A stretch of 64,000 nucleotides of DNA from Neisseria subflava (lineage in GTDB: Bacteria; Pseudomonadota; Gammaproteobacteria; Burkholderiales; Neisseriaceae). The stretch covers positions 186,001-250,000 of the forward strand of contig NZ_CP073117.1 in the NCBI RefSeq assembly GCF_024205745.1, given 5' to 3'. Positions 1 through 10,762 of the stretch are shown piece by piece. A model generated the notes under the pieces. The model made no database searches and was not told the origin of the DNA. It saw only the letters and a list, made by a program, of their open reading frames with translations. Each line of letters opens with the position of its first letter. Within the stretch, counting starts at the first letter, position 1. The position numbers and the translations under genes were made by a program.

Positions 1-2
1 CG

Positions 3-83
3 GAATTGAGCTACGAAGACAGCCCGCACACCGACCTCTTCCATGACGTAACCTACGCATTTTTCCGAGAAAAAGACCACTAA
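3..83 (+). CDS. C-terminal fragment of an unidentified protein (runs in from the left edge)
   Basis: An open frame enters from the left edge and stops at TAA 81-83. Only the last 26 residues are visible, ending in the aromatic-rich tail AFFREKDH. I do not recognise the family from so short a piece. The next gene starts 76 bases downstream with no terminator hairpin visible between them. Confidence 0.5.
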   Translation, partial: ELSYEDSPHTDLFHDVTYAFFREKDH

Positions 84-159
84 TTTCAGCTAGTTTGTTC
101 ACAAAATTATGCTAAACTAAGATTTTATCCGTTAACATTTTATTAAGAAAGCACATATC

Positions 160-963
160 ATGAACATGAAAAAATGGCTGGCCACTGCCCTCGCTTGTTC
201 TGCCCTTGCCCTGACTGCCTGTGGCGGTCAAAGCAACAATGCCTCTGCTCCTGCCGATAAAGTGTACCGTGTCGGCTCCAACGCCGAGTTTGCCCCATTT
301 GAATCTTTGGATTCTGCCGGCAAAGTAGAAGGTTTTGACGTTGACTTGATGGACGCCATGGCTAAAGCCGGCAACTTCAAAGTCGAATTCAAACACCAGC
401 CATGGGAAAGCCTCTTCCCTTCTCTGAACAACGGCGACGTGGACATCGTTATGTCCGGCGTAACCATCACTGACGACCGCAAACAAAGCATGCTCTTCAG
501 CGATCCATACTTTGAAATCACCCAAGTCGTCCTCGTTCCAAAAGGCAAAAAAGTGGCCTCTTCCGAAGACCTGAAAAACATGGCCAAAGTCGGCGTGGTA
601 ACCGGCTACACCGGCGACTTCTCCGTTTCCAAACTCTTGGGCAACGACAATCCGAAAATTGCCCGCTTTGAAAGCGTTCCCCTGATTATTAAAGAATTGG
701 AAAACGGCGGTCTGGATTCAGTAGTCAGCGACAGCGCGGTTATTGCCAACTATGTGAAAAACAACCCGACCAAAGGCTTGGATTTCATCTCCCTGCCTGA
801 CTTCACCATCGAAAACTACGGTATCGCTGCACGCAAAGGCGACGAAGCAACCATCAAAATGTTGAACGATGCGCTGAAAAAAGTACGCGAAAGTGGCGAA
901 TACGACAAAATTTACGCCAAATACTTTGCTAAAGAAGGCGAAAAAGCCGAAGCAGCCAAATAA
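160..963 (+). CDS. Amino-acid ABC transporter substrate-binding lipoprotein (polar amino acid / cystine type)
   Basis: A 267-residue periplasmic binding protein of the SBP_bac_3 family, which captures an amino acid and delivers it to an ABC permease. The N-terminus is a lipoprotein signal with lipobox L18-T-A-C21, so it should be anchored to a membrane by a lipidated cysteine. The family pattern is clear: the 'FAPFESLD' entry, 'GFDVDLMDAMAK' near residue 60 and 'MSGVTITDDRK' near 105. Neisserial homologues of this group bind cystine or cysteine, but ligand specificity cannot be read from sequence here. An alternative ATG lies two codons downstream. No permease or ATPase gene follows; a DUS-pair terminator closes it as a single gene. 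Confidence 0.85.
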   Translation: MNMKKWLATALACSALALTACGGQSNNASAPADKVYRVGSNAEFAPFESLDSAGKVEGFDVDLMDAMAKAGNFKVEFKHQPWESLFPSLNNGDVDIVMSGVTITDDRKQSMLFSDPYFEITQVVLVPKGKKVASSEDLKNMAKVGVVTGYTGDFSVSKLLGNDNPKIARFESVPLIIKELENGGLDSVVSDSAVIANYVKNNPTKGLDFISLPDFTIENYGIAARKGDEATIKMLNDALKKVRESGEYDKIYAKYFAKEGEKAEAAK

Positions 964-985
964 TTCTGGTATGACTTCTTAAACT

Positions 986-1020
986 AAAGGCCGTCTGAAC
1001 CCAAGTTTCAGACGGCCTTT
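986..1020 (+). terminator. DUS-pair hairpin terminator
   Basis: Inverted AG-DUS copies with a short loop, flanked by A and T runs, 22 bases after the binding-protein stop codon. Confidence 0.8.
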
Positions 1021-1095
1021 AATCTGTTTAACTCAATTAAACGCAAGCGTCCCCTATAATCCGCTTGTTTTTACCCTTCAAATGAAAGACACGCC

Positions 1096-1335
1096 ATGAT
1101 CAAACCCGTTATCCTCAGCCTTGCTGCCGCAACTGCTTTGGCCGCCTGCTCCGCTTCTGAAAAACAAGAATCTCCTAACGTCGGCGTGGCCAATCCTGCT
1201 TCCGAATTCTGCCTCAAACAAGGCGGCAAATCCGAAATCAAAAAAGACAAAGACGGTGGCGAATACGGCGTATGCCACTTGCCTGACGGTACCGTTGTTG
1301 AAGAATGGGAATATTTCCGTCAACACAACAAATAA
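1096..1335 (+). CDS. DUF333-domain small lipoprotein
   Basis: A 79-residue protein with a lipoprotein signal ending in lipobox LAAC (cysteine 18). The mature part has the DUF333 pattern: 'NPASEFCLKQGG', then 'YGVCHLPDGT' and 'EEWEYFR', with two conserved cysteines that could form a disulfide. DUF333 proteins are small envelope proteins, sometimes annotated as putative hemolysins, without an established function. It is a single gene convergent with serS and shares a bidirectional terminator with it. Confidence 0.85.
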   Translation: MIKPVILSLAAATALAACSASEKQESPNVGVANPASEFCLKQGGKSEIKKDKDGGEYGVCHLPDGTVVEEWEYFRQHNK

Positions 1336-1350
1336 TTGCTCAATCATATA

Positions 1351-1384
1351 AAAGGCCGTCTGAAACCAAGTTTCAGACGGCCTT
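1351..1384. terminator. Bidirectional DUS-pair terminator
   Basis: Inverted AG-DUS pair with A run before and T run after, between the convergent DUF333 gene and serS. Confidence 0.8.
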
Positions 1385-1400
1385 ATCTTTTAAACCACGA

Positions 1401-2708
<1,308 letters not shown>

Positions 2709-2778
2709 TTAAGATTCAGAATGGCATTATTGTAAACCAATTTAAAGATATTTTCACAACGACAGGCCGTCTGAAAAC

Positions 2779-2812
2779 AAAAAACGCCCCTGCAAAAAGC
2801 AGGAGCGTTTTT
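2779..2812 (-). terminator. Rho-independent terminator downstream of tRNA-Glu
   Basis: On the minus strand a stem built from AACGCTCCTGC and GCAGGGGCGTT with a short T-rich loop is followed by a T run. It lies 10 bases after the tRNA-Glu 3' end and upstream of serS. A lone DUS lies just beyond it. Confidence 0.8.
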
Positions 2813-2821
2813 TAAGAATTT

Positions 2822-2897
2822 TGGCACGCCCACGGGGATTCGAACCCCGGTTGCCGCCGTGAAAGGGCAGTGTCCTAGGCCTCTAGACGATGGGCGC
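2822..2897 (-). tRNA. tRNA-Glu (anticodon TTC)
   Basis: A 76-nt cloverleaf on the minus strand with encoded CCA. The anticodon stem-loop reads CCCTTTCACGG, giving TTC. The acceptor stem pairs GCGCCCA with TGGGCGT (one G-U pair). The T-arm GGTTCGAATCC is canonical. Confidence 0.97.
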
Positions 2898-3030
2898 GTA
2901 ACCGAAGCGCGAACTATACAGAAACCCTTTTCTTCTGTCAACGCCTTTACTGCATTTTTAAAGATACTGCCGATTTCCGTATGTTATTTTCCCTGTATAA
3001 TGCCGGTTTTAATAAAAAGGAAAACTCGCC

Positions 3031-3930
3031 ATGTGGTTTAAGCAAATCAGTTTTTATCCGCTCAACAAAGACAAGTTGCCCGAATTGGAAGTCCTTGCCG
3101 ACAAATTGGCGCAATCCGAATTTGCCCATTGTCAGGGTTTGGACTGGTTTAGCGAAGGCTTTGTCACGCCGGTTTCCTTTTCGCCCGAGCTGGTTTTTCC
3201 TGCCGATTACACTTGGCGCGTTGCTTTGAAAAAAGAAGAAAAAGTCCTGCCTGCCGGCGTGATCCGCGATATTTTGGATGAAAAGGTTTTGGAAATCCAA
3301 AACAACGAAGCGCGCAATGTCGGCCGCAAGGAAAAACAAGAGCTGAAAGAACAGATTACTGACGACCTGCTGCCCCGTGCCTTTACGCGCAGCAGCCGCA
3401 CACAGGCGATTTTCGACACGCGCCATGGTTATCTTTTGGTCAACAATGCCGCATCTGCCAAAGCGGAAAATATCCTGACCAAACTGCGCGAAGCCTTGGG
3501 CGGTCTTGAAGCAGCCCTGCCCAACACCAAACAATCGCCCTCTTCCCTGATGACCAGCTGGCTACTGCAAGGCCACTGTGAGGGCGGTTTTGAATTGGAC
3601 AGTGATTGCGAACTCAAAGGCGTCGGCGATGTTGTTCCGGTCGTCAAAGTTTCCAAACAAGACCTGACCGCCGACGAAGTGGTACAACACGTTAAAAACG
3701 GCAAAACCGTTACCCAACTCGGCTTAGTATGGCGCGAACAAATTGCGTTCATCCTCACTCAAGACTTTACACTCAAACGCATCCAGTATCTGGACGTTTT
3801 GCAAGAAGAAGCCGAAAGCAACGGCGATGATGCCGCCAGCCTCGCCTTTGCCTCGCAAATCCTGATGACCGAAGCCATCAGCACCATGTTGGAAGAACTG
3901 GTTTCTTATTTGGGCGGCTGGCAAGAATAA
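3031..3930 (+). CDS. rdgC: Recombination-associated protein RdgC
   Basis: A 299-residue member of the RdgC family, a ring-shaped DNA-binding protein that restrains RecA-dependent recombination. In gonococcus it is known to influence pilin antigenic variation. The sequence begins with the family start 'MWFKQISFYPL' and is collinear with the family over its whole length, including 'RTQAIFDTRHGYLLVNN' in the middle and the conserved 'TLKRIQYLD' segment toward the C-terminus. An A/G-rich ribosome site (AAAAGGAAAA) precedes the ATG. It is a single gene closed by a DUS-pair hairpin. Confidence 0.95.
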   Translation: MWFKQISFYPLNKDKLPELEVLADKLAQSEFAHCQGLDWFSEGFVTPVSFSPELVFPADYTWRVALKKEEKVLPAGVIRDILDEKVLEIQNNEARNVGRKEKQELKEQITDDLLPRAFTRSSRTQAIFDTRHGYLLVNNAASAKAENILTKLREALGGLEAALPNTKQSPSSLMTSWLLQGHCEGGFELDSDCELKGVGDVVPVVKVSKQDLTADEVVQHVKNGKTVTQLGLVWREQIAFILTQDFTLKRIQYLDVLQEEAESNGDDAASLAFASQILMTEAISTMLEELVSYLGGWQE

Positions 3931-3932
3931 TT

Positions 3933-3977
3933 TTTCAGACGGCCTTTTGATTGGGAAATATCAAAGGCCGTCTGAAA
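3933..3977 (+). terminator. DUS-pair hairpin terminator after rdgC
   Basis: A 17-bp inverted repeat containing two opposed AG-DUS copies starts just after the rdgC stop codon. Confidence 0.75.
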
Positions 3978-4005
3978 TATAAATAGAAGTATCAGAAAGG
4001 ATGTC

Positions 4006-4790
4006 ATGATGTTGGGCGCAGTCATTGGCGATATCGCCGGATCACGATTCGAGTTTGACAACTGCCGTCATACCGATTTCGATATTTTCAGCCCCGACAG
4101 CGACTTTACCGATGACACGATTTGCACTGTTGCCATTGCCGACTGGGTTTTACAAGGCTGTAACGATAATTTAGCCTCTATTTTACAAGGCTGGTGTAGG
4201 GCATATCCCTGCCCTAAAGGCGCATATGGCGGCCGCTTTTCACAATGGATAGAATGGAAAGATCCAGAACCTTATAATAGCTGGGGCAACGGCTCGGCCA
4301 TGCGTGTTTCTGCCGTTGGCTGGGCATTTGCCACATTGAAAGAAACCCTGCATTTTGCCGAACAATCCGCCGCCGTAACGCACAACCATCCGGAAGGCAT
4401 TAAAGGTGCACAAGCTGTAGCTGCCGCCATCTTTTGGGCGCGTACCGGTATAGGCAAAGCGCAAATCAAAGAAAACATTACACGACAATTCGGCTACGAC
4501 TTAAGCCAAAGTTGCGACCAAATCCGCCCGCATTATCATTTCAACGAAAGTTGTCAGGAAACCGTACCTCAAGCGATTACCGCCTTTCTTGAAAGTGATG
4601 ATTTTGAACACGCCATCCGACTGGCAGTTTCCCTGGGGGAGACAGCGATACCTTGGCGGCCATTACCGGCAGTATTGCCGAAGCCTACTACGGTATCCCT
4701 ACCCCCATGCGCGAACACGCTTTAGCCATATTGCCACGCCGTATTGCTGAAACCCTGCTGACTTTTGAATCCCAATATCAGGCCGTCTGA
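4006..4790 (+). pseudogene. ADP-ribosylglycohydrolase family protein, interrupted by a one-base frameshift
   Basis: The family (DraG/ARH3-like) removes ADP-ribose from proteins or related substrates using a binuclear metal site. The N-terminus has 'GAVIGDIAGSRFE' and the metal-site segment 'FTDDTICTVA' near residue 40, and 'WGNGSAMRVSAVGW' follows. The second metal motif 'GGDSDT' should come after 'LAVSL' near residue 210, but the frame slips in a run of five Gs at 4635-4639 and ends at 4725. Adding one G restores GGDSDTLAAITGSIAEAYYG and about 50 more residues, ending at TGA 4788-4790, where the stop is supplied by a DUS. As read, the second metal motif is lost. Sequencing error is the likeliest cause. 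Confidence 0.75.
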
Positions 4791-4814
4791 AACTGCCTAC
4801 CAAAAGGAATAATA

Positions 4815-5246
4815 ATGATGAAATACCTCGCCCTACTCCCTATCGCCTTCATGCTGGGTACGCCTGCCATTGCCGAAACCATCAATCCTTATCAGGAAAA
4901 AGGTTGCGCTTATGATGGCGATGTCGGCAAAGACGGCAAACCGTCCGGCAAAGGCACATGGAAATGCCAAGACGGCCGCAGCTATGTCGGCTCATTTAAA
5001 AACGGCAAATTTGACGGCAAAGGCGCATATACCGTTTCAGGCAACCGCGAAACCTTTATCGAACCTTTCTCCTCCAATAGCGCCAAATTACGCAATATGA
5101 CGCTGGAAGGCATGTTCAAAAAAGGCAAGGCACACGGAAACTTTACCGCCTCTCAAAACGGCACGCCCGTCTTCATCATGAAATGCGAAGACGGTATGAT
5201 TAAAGAAGTCAAACTGCCTAAAAAATCTGCTTCCAAAACCAAATAA
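4815..5246 (+). CDS. Secreted MORN-repeat-like protein of unknown function
   Basis: A 143-residue protein with a Sec signal peptide (cleavage likely after 'AIAET', about residue 21). The mature part has MORN-like motifs: '[20 protein letters not shown]' and '[11 protein letters not shown]', then a weaker '[14 protein letters not shown]'. Three cysteines are present, so a periplasmic disulfide is possible. MORN repeats form beta-hairpin stacks that bind lipids or proteins, but the role here is unknown. A good ribosome site (AAAGGAATAAT) precedes the tandem ATGATG start, and the gene begins 24 bases after the restored stop of the upstream gene, so it could be co-transcribed. Confidence 0.75.
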   Translation: MMKYLALLPIAFMLGTPAIAETINPYQEKGCAYDGDVGKDGKPSGKGTWKCQDGRSYVGSFKNGKFDGKGAYTVSGNRETFIEPFSSNSAKLRNMTLEGMFKKGKAHGNFTASQNGTPVFIMKCEDGMIKEVKLPKKSASKTK

Positions 5247-5252
5247 ACAGCC

Positions 5253-5290
5253 TTTCAGACGGCCTTATCCATATTTCAGGCCGTCTGAAA
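5253..5290. terminator. DUS-pair hairpin
   Basis: Opposed AG-DUS copies just after the MORN-like gene. Confidence 0.7.
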
Positions 5291-5371
5291 CATCAATTAA
5301 CAAGCCTGCCTAAAGGCTGTTGTGTTGATTTCAAAAAATTTCCAAACAACCCTTACCCCAGGACAACCACC

Positions 5372-5937
5372 ATGAGCATTAAATCCGACAAATGGATACG
5401 CCGCATGGCCGAAGAACACGGCATGATTGAGCCGTTCGAGCCCAACCAAATCAAAGAGGCCAACGGCCAACGCATCATTTCCTACGGCACATCCAGCTAC
5501 GGCTACGACATCCGTTGCGCCAATGAATTTAAAATCTTCACCAATATCAACAGCACCATCGTCGACCCGAAAAACTTCGACCCGAAAAACTTCGTTACCG
5601 TCGAAGACGACTGCTGCATCATTCCGCCCAACTCCTTTGCACTGGCGCGCACAGTCGAATATTTCCGCATCCCGCGCAACGTCCTGACCGTCTGCCTGGG
5701 CAAATCCACTTACGCACGCTGCGGCATCATCGTCAACGTTACCCCGTTCGAGCCTGAGTGGGAAGGCTACGTTACGCTTGAGTTTTCCAATACCACCCCC
5801 TGCCTGCCAAAATTTATGCAGGCGAAGGCGTGGCTCAAGTTTTATTCTTTGAAAGCGATGAAGTCTGCGAAACTTCATACAAAGACCGCAACGGCAAATA
5901 CATGGGGCAAACCGGTGTCACCCTGCCTAAGACTTAA
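5372..5937 (+). pseudogene. dcd: dCTP deaminase, interrupted by a one-base frameshift
   Basis: Dcd converts dCTP to dUTP for thymidylate synthesis. Residues up to 'LEFSNTTP' match the family, including the signature '[10 protein letters not shown]' with the conserved Ser/Arg region and '[18 protein letters not shown]' holding the catalytic Glu. In the C run at 5796-5800 the frame slips and the open frame then continues as unrelated sequence to 6256. Adding one C gives '[20 protein letters not shown]' and on to '[11 protein letters not shown]' with TAA at 5935-5937, a complete 188-residue protein. Because the restored tail is fully family-like and the gene is important for dTTP supply, a base-call error is more likely than real loss. 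Confidence 0.85.
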
Positions 5938-5950
5938 TATACAAAATAAA

Positions 5951-5982
5951 AAAAGGCCGTCTGAAGTTTCAGACGGCCTTTT
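5951..5982. terminator. Bidirectional DUS-pair terminator between dcd and ppsR
   Basis: Tight inverted AG-DUS pair with a 2-base loop and flanking A and T runs, 13 bases after the restored dcd stop. Confidence 0.8.
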
Positions 5983-5992
5983 ATCATTTCAT

Positions 5993-6814
5993 TTAGAAAC
6001 GGCGTTTCAGCTTGCAAGCCTGCAAGATATGAACGGCGAGTTCTTCCACAGATTTATCCGTTGTATTGGTAAACGGCACTCCGTGGCGTTTGAACATATT
6101 TTGCGCATCGGCAATCTCGCTGCGGCAAGTATCGATTTTGGCATAGGTCGAATTAGGACGGCGTTCCTGACGGATAGCCTGCAGACGCTCGGGCTGAATG
6201 GTCAAGCCGAACAGCTTGTCTTTATAAGGTTTGACCATACGCGGCAAATCGGTTGATTCCAAATCATCGGGAATCAATGGATAGTTTGCGGCGCGGATAC
6301 CGTATTGCAGAGCCAGATAGAGACAGGTTGGCGTTTTGCCCGAACGGGATACGCCCATCAAAATCACATCCGCTTCCTGCAGGTTTTTATCGCTGACACC
6401 GTCATCATGGTTGAGCGAGAAATTCACTGCTTCCATACGCGCATCGTAACGCTTGGTATTGCCGATACTATGATGGCCTCGCTCGGCAATCGTTGCTTCA
6501 ACATTCAATTCTTTTTCCAGCAAACCCAAGAACGTTTCAAAGAAATCAATATGGAATGCATTGGATTTTTTGATGATTTCACGGATTGCATCATTTACCA
6601 CGCTGACAAAAGCAATCGGACGATCGCCAAACTGTTCGGCTGTCTTATTGACCTCATCCACTACAGCCAACGCTTTTTCAGACGTATCGATAAATGGATA
6701 AACATGGCGCTTGAACTCGACATTGCCGAATTGGTTCAACAGGGCTTCACCGATATTTTCGGCGGTCAGACCGGTGCGGTCGGAAATATAGAAGACTTGG
6801 CGTGGAGCAGTCAT
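5993..6814 (-). CDS. ppsR: PEP synthase regulatory protein (bifunctional kinase/pyrophosphorylase)
   Basis: A 273-residue DUF299 protein that phosphorylates and dephosphorylates PEP synthase and so switches it off and on. The P-loop-like motif GVSRSGKT lies at residues 154-161, preceded by 'EADVILM'. The N-terminus '[17 protein letters not shown]' is typical. I chose the ATG at 6814 because GAAGGA sits 7 bases upstream and the protein then starts as usual for the family; a longer frame begins at 6850. It is divergent from its target gene ppsA across 416 bases. Confidence 0.95.
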   Translation of the reverse strand: MTAPRQVFYISDRTGLTAENIGEALLNQFGNVEFKRHVYPFIDTSEKALAVVDEVNKTAEQFGDRPIAFVSVVNDAIREIIKKSNAFHIDFFETFLGLLEKELNVEATIAERGHHSIGNTKRYDARMEAVNFSLNHDDGVSDKNLQEADVILMGVSRSGKTPTCLYLALQYGIRAANYPLIPDDLESTDLPRMVKPYKDKLFGLTIQPERLQAIRQERRPNSTYAKIDTCRSEIADAQNMFKRHGVPFTNTTDKSVEELAVHILQACKLKRRF

Positions 6815-7230
6815 AATGAATCCTTCAGAGGGTAACGTTTTAGACGGCAATCATAGCAGTTACAGCCTTTGCAATAAAGCAATTCCCAGTAGATTACACA
6901 GGATTACAACAAATTTGAACAAATTTTAAATTGGCGCAAAATTTTATTTTTTTATATTTATTAGAATTTTATTCTAAGTTTGCAAAATAAATTTCGATTC
7001 TTAAATTTATTAACTTATTTTGTTTTCCATATTTAACAAGAAGATAACACGTGAAAACATGAATCTGATATTCATATTTCAGAAGGCTACACGTCTGAAA
7101 AGCACAATATCACAGACGAATTTGTGATTTTTAAAAAGATAAAACACATGACAGCCATCAAACGAATGGCTACAATAAGCAGGCGGATTTGTTTCTTTTT
7201 TAACATTTTTGGATTGGATTGGACACACAA
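6815..7230. promoter_or_regulatory. AT-rich divergent promoter region of ppsR and ppsA
   Basis: This 416-base gap holds no gene. It is strongly AT-rich (A/T runs around 6900-7060) and must carry the start signals for both ppsR and ppsA. A one-mismatch DUS-like site (ACGTCTGAA) lies near 7090. I cannot single out promoters or an operator with confidence. Confidence 0.4.
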
Positions 7231-9615
7231 ATGGCCGAAAACTACGTTATTTGGTTTGAAAACCTGCGTATGACTGACGTTGAGCGAGTGGGCGGTAAAA
7301 ATGCCTCTTTGGGCGAAATGATCAGCCAACTGACTGAAAAAGGCGTGCGCGTTCCCGGCGGTTTTGCAACCACAGCCGAAGCTTATCGTGCTTTCCTGGC
7401 TCACAATGGTCTGAGCGAGCGTATTTCCGAAGCCCTGAAACAACTGGATGTTGAAGACGTTGCCGAATTGGCACGCGTGGGTAAAGAAATCCGTCAATGG
7501 ATTTTGGATACCCCGTTCCCTGAACAGCTGGATGCTGAAATCGAAACAGCTTGGAACAAAATGGTTGCCGATGCCGGCGGTGCGGACATCTCCGTTGCCG
7601 TACGTTCTTCCGCAACAGCAGAAGACTTGCCGGACGCTTCTTTCGCCGGCCAACAAGAAACCTTCCTGAACATCAACGGCTTGGATAACGTTAAAGAAGC
7701 AATGCGCCATGTATTCGCTTCCCTGTACAACGACCGTGCCATTTCTTACCGTGTCCACAAAGGCTTCGAACACGACATCGTTGCCCTTTCTGCCGGCGTA
7801 CAACGCATGGTGCGTTCTGACAGCGGTGCTTCCGGTGTGATGTTTACCATCGATACCGAATCCGGTTACGACCAAGTCGTTTTCGTTACCTCTTCTTACG
7901 GTCTGGGTGAAAACGTCGTACAAGGCGCGGTAAACCCTGACGAATTCTATGTATTCAAACCTACTTTGAAAGCAGGCAAACCGGCTATCCTGCGCAAAAC
8001 CATGGGTTCGAAACAAATCAAAATGATCTTTACCGACAAAGCCGAAGCCGGTAAATCTGTAACCAACGTTGATGTACCTGCAGAAGACCGTCAACGCTTC
8101 TCCATTACCGACGCCGAAGTAACCGAGTTGGCTCATTACGCGCTGACCATCGAAAAACACTACGGCCGCCCAATGGACATCGAATGGGGCCGCGACGGCT
8201 TGGATGGCAAACTCTACATCCTGCAAGCACGCCCTGAAACCGTGAAATCCCAAGAAGACGGCAGCCGCAACCTGCGCCGCTTCTCTATCAACGGCGAAAA
8301 AGTGGTCTTGTGCGAAGGCCGAGCCATCGGTCAAAAAGTTGGCCAAGGTAAAGTTCGCTTGGTGAAAGATGCTTCCGAAATGGATTCCGTTGAAGCAGGC
8401 GACGTACTCGTTACCGACATGACCGACCCGGATTGGGAACCGGTAATGAAACGTGCTTCTGCCATCGTGACCAACCGTGGCGGCCGTACCTGCCACGCAG
8501 CGATTATCGCGCGTGAATTGGGTATTCCGGCTGTTGTAGGTTGTGGCGACGCTACCGATCTGCTGTCTGAAGGTCAAGAAGTTACCGTATCTTGTGCCGA
8601 AGGCGATACCGGCTTCATCTACTCCGGCTTGCTGGACGTACAAATTACCGATGTTGCTTTGGACAATATGCCTAAAGCGCCTGTAAAAGTAATGATGAAC
8701 GTTGGTAACCCTGAATTGGCATTCAGCTTCACCAACCTGCCTAGCGAAGGTATCGGCTTGGCGCGTATGGAATTCATCATCAACCGTCAAATCGGTATCC
8801 ACCCTAAAGCCTTGTTGGAATTTGACAAACAAGACGACGAGTTGAAAGCTGAAATTACCCGCCGCATCGCCGGCTACGCCTCTCCTGTTGACTTCTATGT
8901 CGATAAAATCGCAGAAGGTGTGGCAACTTTGGCTGCTTCGGTTTATCCACGCAAAACCATCGTCCGTATGTCTGACTTCAAATCCAACGAGTACGCTAAC
9001 TTGGTGGGTGGCAGCATCTACGAACCACACGAAGAAAACCCAATGTTGGGCTTCCGTGGTGCAGCACGTTATGTGGCTGATAACTTCAAAGACTGCTTCG
9101 CACTCGAGTGCAAAGCCTTGAAACGCGTTCGCGATGAAATGGGTTTGACCAACGTCGAAATCATGATTCCATTCGTTCGTACTTTGGGTGAAGCAGAAGC
9201 TGTTGTTAAAGCCCTGAAAGAAAACGGTTTGGAACGCGGCAAAAACGGCCTGCGCCTGATCATGATGTGCGAGTTGCCAAGCAACGCTGTATTGGCAGAA
9301 CAATTCCTGCAATACTTCGACGGCTTCTCCATCGGCTCCAACGACATGACCCAGCTGACCCTCGGCCTCGACCGTGACAGCGGTTTGGTATCCGACTCCT
9401 TCGACGAGCGCAACCCTGCCGTTAAAGTGATGTTGCACTTGGCAATCTCTGCCTGCCTAAAACAAAACAAATACATCGGTATTTGCGGTCAAGGACCATC
9501 AGACCATCCGGACTTTGCCAAATGGCTGGTTGAAGAAGGTATCGAGAGCGTATCGCTCAACCCTGATACCGTCATTGAAACCTGGCTGTATCTGGCTAAC
9601 GAATTGAACAAATAA
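7231..9615 (+). CDS. ppsA: Phosphoenolpyruvate synthase
   Basis: Makes PEP from pyruvate and ATP, the entry to gluconeogenesis from lactate or pyruvate, substrates typical for Neisseria. The 794-residue protein has the N-terminal ATP-grasp domain ('[11 protein letters not shown]' at the start, '[20 protein letters not shown]' near 125), the phospho-histidine domain with 'GGRTCHAAI' (His422) and the C-terminal PEP/pyruvate-binding barrel with '[17 protein letters not shown]' near 702. I use ATG 7231; an in-frame TTG at 7219 is less likely. The regulator ppsR is divergent upstream. A strong non-DUS terminator follows. Confidence 0.97.
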   Translation: MAENYVIWFENLRMTDVERVGGKNASLGEMISQLTEKGVRVPGGFATTAEAYRAFLAHNGLSERISEALKQLDVEDVAELARVGKEIRQWILDTPFPEQLDAEIETAWNKMVADAGGADISVAVRSSATAEDLPDASFAGQQETFLNINGLDNVKEAMRHVFASLYNDRAISYRVHKGFEHDIVALSAGVQRMVRSDSGASGVMFTIDTESGYDQVVFVTSSYGLGENVVQGAVNPDEFYVFKPTLKAGKPAILRKTMGSKQIKMIFTDKAEAGKSVTNVDVPAEDRQRFSITDAEVTELAHYALTIEKHYGRPMDIEWGRDGLDGKLYILQARPETVKSQEDGSRNLRRFSINGEKVVLCEGRAIGQKVGQGKVRLVKDASEMDSVEAGDVLVTDMTDPDWEPVMKRASAIVTNRGGRTCHAAIIARELGIPAVVGCGDATDLLSEGQEVTVSCAEGDTGFIYSGLLDVQITDVALDNMPKAPVKVMMNVGNPELAFSFTNLPSEGIGLARMEFIINRQIGIHPKALLEFDKQDDELKAEITRRIAGYASPVDFYVDKIAEGVATLAASVYPRKTIVRMSDFKSNEYANLVGGSIYEPHEENPMLGFRGAARYVADNFKDCFALECKALKRVRDEMGLTNVEIMIPFVRTLGEAEAVVKALKENGLERGKNGLRLIMMCELPSNAVLAEQFLQYFDGFSIGSNDMTQLTLGLDRDSGLVSDSFDERNPAVKVMLHLAISACLKQNKYIGICGQGPSDHPDFAKWLVEEGIESVSLNPDTVIETWLYLANELNK

Positions 9616-9627
9616 GTTCAATGAGAC

Positions 9628-9666
9628 AAAAATCCCCTGCCCGTTTATCCCGGCAGGGGATTTTTA
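9628..9666 (+). terminator. Rho-independent terminator after ppsA
   Basis: Stem AATCCCCTGCC / GGCAGGGGATT with a loop and trailing T run, 12 bases after the ppsA stop. Unlike most terminators here it does not use DUS. Confidence 0.9.
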
Positions 9667-9678
9667 TTGCCTTATTCA

Positions 9679-9690
9679 ATGCCGTCTGAA
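9679..9690 (+). other. AT-form DNA uptake sequence
   Basis: A lone ATGCCGTCTGAA, the 12-mer dialect of N. meningitidis and N. gonorrhoeae, in a window where AG-form copies dominate. Confidence 0.85.
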
Positions 9691-9885
9691 AAAACTTTCA
9701 CTTTCTTTTACCTTAATAAAAAAATCCTTTATCATCAAAATGATAAAAAAATATACCGCCATATCCACAAATTTTCAATGTTAATATACTGCCTTTCTGC
9801 ATTTTACCCCATGCCTTTTGAGTGAACCTTTTTTCACTCTTCCTATCTATCATACACAGCATAACGATACATTTTGAAATATCCC

Positions 9886-10590
9886 ATGAATACAAACTTT
9901 ATTTCCACCTTTCAGACAGCCTTAAAACGTCTGGCACTCATCAGCGTCATTGCCATCTTGGCAGCCTGCGCCGGCAACAATACCTCTTCCAACCGTGCCG
10001 TACCTGACGGCTACTACAAAGTCCGCCCTGGCGATACCCTGACCCAAATCGCCAAACGCTACGGACAAAATGTCAACACGCTGGTTGCCTGGAATAATCT
10101 TCCTAACTCCTCACAAATCGAAGTCGGCCAAGTATTGCGCGTCCGCCGTCATGTTGCCCCACGCAGCACTGCAACGCAGCAACGCCAAACTACTGCCGTT
10201 ACCCCGATCAACCGATTGAACCTGCAATGGCCGACCGATAACGCTTCATCCTCCATTATCCAACGCTACAACGGCACAACCAGCAAAGGCATAGATATTG
10301 CAGGCACACAAGGCCAACAAATCCGTTCCGCCGCAGCCGGTACCGTTATCTACGTTGGCGAAGAAGTCCGCGGCTACGGCAAGCTGATTTTGATCAGCCA
10401 CAATGACTACACCATTACCGCCTACGCCCACAACGACACGCTTTTGGTACAAAAAGATCAAAAAGTCCAAGCAGGCCAAGTTATCGCCACCATGGGCAAC
10501 AGCGATTCAGACAGCGTCAAACTGCATTTTGAAGTACGTCTAAACGGCAAAGCAGTCGATCCCCTGCCTTATTTGACCAGAACAAATTAA
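9886..10590 (+). CDS. nlpD: NlpD-like lipoprotein with LysM and degenerate LytM (M23) domains
   Basis: A 234-residue envelope lipoprotein. The signal segment ends in a lipobox 'LAAC' near residue 29. A LysM peptidoglycan-binding domain follows at about 45-90 ('YKVRPGDTLTQIAKRYG'), then a C-terminal M23 domain at about 125-230. The M23 site is degenerate: 'SKGIDIAG' replaces the metal-binding HxGxD, while 'YAHND' and 'LHFEVR' remain. This is the pattern of E. coli NlpD, which activates amidase AmiC during cell separation rather than cutting peptidoglycan itself. No rpoS follows, as expected for Neisseria. The start is ATG 9886; an upstream TTG is in frame. Confidence 0.88.
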   Translation: MNTNFISTFQTALKRLALISVIAILAACAGNNTSSNRAVPDGYYKVRPGDTLTQIAKRYGQNVNTLVAWNNLPNSSQIEVGQVLRVRRHVAPRSTATQQRQTTAVTPINRLNLQWPTDNASSSIIQRYNGTTSKGIDIAGTQGQQIRSAAAGTVIYVGEEVRGYGKLILISHNDYTITAYAHNDTLLVQKDQKVQAGQVIATMGNSDSDSVKLHFEVRLNGKAVDPLPYLTRTN

Positions 10591-10600
10591 TACCTCAATC

Positions 10601-10640
10601 AAAAGGCCGTCTGAAATAACTTTATTTCAGACGGCCTTTT
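10601..10640 (+). terminator. DUS-pair hairpin terminator after nlpD
   Basis: Opposed AG-DUS copies extended by A and T runs, 11 bases after the stop. Confidence 0.75.
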
Positions 10641-10762
10641 GATTTGTCTTACCATAACACCCATCTCAACAAAGCATTGACCAAATTAACTTATGTTGAT
10701 TGAGTGAAAACGCCATTATACAATGACAACTCTTTTTAACATTCTATTTTAGGTGCCCTACT

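Noticed and set aside
5569-5600. Tandem 15-bp repeat in dcd (DPKNF twice)
   Set aside because: It keeps the frame and the restored protein has the usual 188 residues, so it is part of the normal sequence.
5938-6256. C-terminal extension of the dcd frame
   Set aside because: It is the out-of-frame continuation after the C-run slip and runs through a terminator into the antisense of ppsR.
7087-9438. Long 783-residue open frame on the minus strand
   Set aside because: It lies antisense to ppsA over its whole coding span, and its composition (His/Phe/Val/Gly-rich) is what the codon bias of ppsA gives in reverse. No ribosome site and no recognisable family.
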